Source: Advenella incenata (GTDB lineage: Bacteria; Pseudomonadota; Gammaproteobacteria; Burkholderiales; Burkholderiaceae_B). From it: a stretch of 64,000 nucleotides of DNA. A program made the translations under genes and the position numbers. The first letter of the stretch is position 1. Every line of letters begins with the position of its first letter. Positions 62,298-64,000 of the stretch are shown piece after piece. The stretch covers positions 248,001 to 312,000 of the forward strand of contig NZ_SHKO01000001.1 of the NCBI RefSeq assembly GCF_004217095.1, read 5' to 3'. The notes under the pieces were generated by a model. It was not told where the DNA came from. It did not search any database and was given only the letters and a program-made list of their open reading frames with translations.

Positions 62298-63122
62298 ATG
62301 AATCTGGAAATAGCGGGCAAGTGGGCCCTGGTTTGTGGCGCCAGCAAAGGGTTGGGTTTTGGATGCGCAAAGGCGCTGGTTGATAATGGCGTCAATGTGG
62401 TGATCAATGCAAGGCGCGCCGAGGTGTTGCAAGCCGCAGCAAGTGAATTGGCTGCTGTATCCGAAGCCGCGGCAAAACGCGATGGGTTTGTTGCCGCAAA
62501 AGTCATTTCCATTGCCTGCGATATCACGACTGTCGAAGGGCGCGAGGCGGTATTCAGTGCCGCAGGCGGTCCTGGCAAGGACTTCGATATTGTGGTGACC
62601 AATGCGGGTGGGCCTCCTCCGGGCGACTTCCGAGAATGGGAGCGTGACGCCTGGATAAAAGCGATTGACGCCAATATGCTGACACCGATCGAACTGATCA
62701 GGGCTACCGTTGATGGCATGGCATCACGCGGCTTCGGGCGCATCGTCAATATCACGTCAAGCGCAGTGAAGGCACCCATCGATATCCTGGGGTTGTCAAA
62801 CGGAGCACGCTCGGGGCTCACGGGATTTGTTGCCGGTGTAGCGCGCTCGAGCATCGCGGAAAAGGGTGTGACCATCAACAACATTCTGCCGGGAAAATTT
62901 GCCACCGATCGCCTGGAAGGCAATATCAAAGTGACGGCCGCCAAATCAGGCAAGGACGAGGACACGATCAGACAGGCTCAGCAGGCGGTTGTTCCTGCCA
63001 AACGGTTTGGCCATCCTGACGAATTCGGTGCCCTGTGCGCCTTTCTGTGCAGTCAGCAGGCCGGTTATATCACAGGCCAGAACATGCTGATTGATGGCGG
63101 TATGTACAGCGGCACGTTCTGA
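62298..63122 (+). CDS. SDR-family protein lacking the usual YxxxK motif
   Basis: A 274-residue short-chain dehydrogenase/reductase fold. The cofactor motif GASKGLGFG (14-22) and NAGG (102-105) are intact and suit NAD(P)H. S155 follows NITSS. Where the catalytic YxxxK is expected the sequence is GLSNGARSGLTGF (165-177), so Tyr and Lys are both absent. Relatives in the BKR-like group share such a change. It may bind a cofactor without classical catalysis or use other residues. AAGGAAG precedes ATG 62298. It lies divergent from the nic TetR gene and may belong to that regulon. Confidence 0.82.
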   Translation: MNLEIAGKWALVCGASKGLGFGCAKALVDNGVNVVINARRAEVLQAAASELAAVSEAAAKRDGFVAAKVISIACDITTVEGREAVFSAAGGPGKDFDIVVTNAGGPPPGDFREWERDAWIKAIDANMLTPIELIRATVDGMASRGFGRIVNITSSAVKAPIDILGLSNGARSGLTGFVAGVARSSIAEKGVTINNILPGKFATDRLEGNIKVTAAKSGKDEDTIRQAQQAVVPAKRFGHPDEFGALCAFLCSQQAGYITGQNMLIDGGMYSGTF

Positions 63123-63310
63123 TCAGAAGTCTCGCGGAGCCACAAGTGCTGCGGCAGGTCACGCCATGGGATTGTCAGGCGTCGCGTTGGCTTTATGCTA
63201 TATGCGACACGGACGGCGCCGGCGTGGCTGTGGCGCACCGGCTGTTCGCTGCGTTCCGGATAAGCCATGCAGTCATGCACGCACTGCTGATGCAGCGCCC
63301 GGCAATCGAA
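63123..63310. other. Intergenic region
   Basis: About 190 bp between SDR and the convergent sensor kinase gene. No gene, hairpin or repeat that I can support. Confidence 0.3.
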
Positions 63311-64000
63311 TCACGTTTGTGAAGATGCCGGATCTGCAGGAAAATGCAGTGCGAAGCGTATCTGTCCAGCGGGCATGGCAAGCACTGTAGCGGTACCACC
63401 ATGCAGGGCCATGATGGCCTTGACCAGCGCAAGACCCAGTCCGTTCGATTCGGTATATTCATTGCGCGATTGATCACCACGATAAAAGCGGTCGAACATG
63501 CGCTCGGCCTGAGACTGGGATACCGGCTCACTGGTATTCTCGATTGTCACCGTGCAGCCTGACGGCTCTGCATGCGCAGATAGCAGTATGGGCATGCCGG
63601 ACCTGCCATAGCGTATGGCGTTGATCACAAGATTGTTCACGGCGCGACGCCACATGACGGTGTTGGCCACCACCTGGCCGCTGGCACTGACGTGCAACGC
63701 CATGCCCCGCTCCTGGGCGGGTCCTTCAAAATACTCGCCTATCTTGTGCAGCTCCGTGGCCAGATCCAGCGGCGCGCGTTCGATGGCTATTGTGGCGTGA
63801 TCGGCGCGAGACAAGAACAGGATGTTCTCGATGATATGCGCAATACGCTCCAATTCCTCAAGATTGGACTCCAGCAACTGTTCATATTCTTCTTTTGTTC
63901 GAACTCTTCCCAACGCCACCTGTGTCTGCCCCATCAGAATGTTTACCGGCGTCCGAAGCTCGTGGGCCAGGTCGGCAGAGAACTGGGACAGATGCTCAAA
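63311..64000 (-). CDS. Heavy-metal-type sensor histidine kinase, 3' part
   Basis: The C-terminal 229 residues of a CusS/IrlS-like sensor kinase. The frame stays open to the window edge, reading FEHLSQFSADLAHELRTPVN, which contains the phospho-accepting His (H-box). It continues through the dimerisation helices (EEYEQLLESNLEELERIAHIIENILFLSRAD) to the ATP-binding N-box (MWRRAVNNLVINAIRYG) and G-boxes (NGLGLALVKAIMALHGG). The N-terminal sensor and membrane parts lie beyond position 64000, together with a probable response regulator. Such kinases usually respond to copper, silver or other metals. No internal start is claimed. Confidence 0.9.
   Translation of the reverse strand, partial: FEHLSQFSADLAHELRTPVNILMGQTQVALGRVRTKEEYEQLLESNLEELERIAHIIENILFLSRADHATIAIERAPLDLATELHKIGEYFEGPAQERGMALHVSASGQVVANTVMWRRAVNNLVINAIRYGRSGMPILLSAHAEPSGCTVTIENTSEPVSQSQAERMFDRFYRGDQSRNEYTESNGLGLALVKAIMALHGGTATVLAMPAGQIRFALHFPADPASSQT

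Overview
The window looks like a chromosomal segment of a betaproteobacterium of the Burkholderiales, most likely family Alcaligenaceae (Bordetella/Achromobacter/Advenella-like). This is an inference from five orphan Bug-type solute-binding proteins, a nic pyridine-degradation cluster, and many LysR/TetR-controlled catabolic operons. I see no tRNA, rRNA, CRISPR array or intact insertion sequence. One IS3-family transposase remnant lies near the left end.

Layout. 0.4-3.4 kb: cytochrome b561, the IS3 remnant, a DUF2164 protein, a uracil-DNA-glycosylase-fold protein and a LysE exporter. 3.5-7.2 kb: a Bug protein and an aconitase paralogue in one operon. 7.5-14.3 kb: a LacI regulator divergent from a sugar-acid operon (2-hydroxyacid dehydrogenase, Bug, IlvD/Edd-type dehydratase, HpaI-type aldolase, Bug), with two abutting perfect GntR-box-like palindromes between them. 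14.4-15.4 kb: a yybP-ykoY (Mn2+) riboswitch and a TerC protein. 15.5-20.2 kb: D-carbamoylase, LysR, Bug and D-aminoacylase, apparently for N-modified D-amino acids. 20.3-24 kb: a DUF1801 protein, a GDT1/UPF0016 Mn2+ exporter with a second yybP-ykoY riboswitch, and a sodium:solute symporter with a 43-residue partner that is easily missed. 24.6-28.6 kb: an AT-richer block with LysR, class III CoA-transferase, an atypical crotonase and Bug. 28.7-37.7 kb: an iron-siderophore system with an AraC regulator, TonB receptor, complete ABC importer, a siderophore-interacting reductase with an N-terminal DUF2218-like domain, and an EntS-like exporter, with two Fur-like boxes. 37.8-43.4 kb: TetR and MFS, then a compact four-gene minus-strand module (His-rich membrane protein, DUF899 thioredoxin-fold protein, beta-propeller, TPR/winged-helix regulator). 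43.5-46.4 kb: a TRAP transporter. 46.6-51.2 kb: a three-subunit molybdenum hydroxylase with a tri-haem cytochrome c. 52.5-61.9 kb: a LivKHMGF-type ABC importer followed by nicC-nicD-nicX-nicF and a TetR gene. 62.3-64 kb: an SDR and the 3' part of a CusS-like sensor kinase that runs off the window.

How the genes fit together. The right third is a coherent pyridine-carboxylate pathway. NicC, NicX, NicD and NicF would take 6-hydroxynicotinate through 2,5-dihydroxypyridine, N-formylmaleamate and maleamate to maleate. Catalytic residues of NicD, NicX and NicF fall where characterised homologues place them. The ABC importer is a plausible uptake route, and the nearby molybdenum hydroxylase is a candidate for the first hydroxylation. 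Similar 22-bp AT-rich motifs sit before the importer operon, before nicC and over the start of the TetR gene, which suggests one regulon. No maleate isomerase (nicE) is visible. Elsewhere the theme is scavenging: solute-binding proteins are paired with catabolic enzymes, and two Mn2+-exporter families are each behind a Mn2+ riboswitch.
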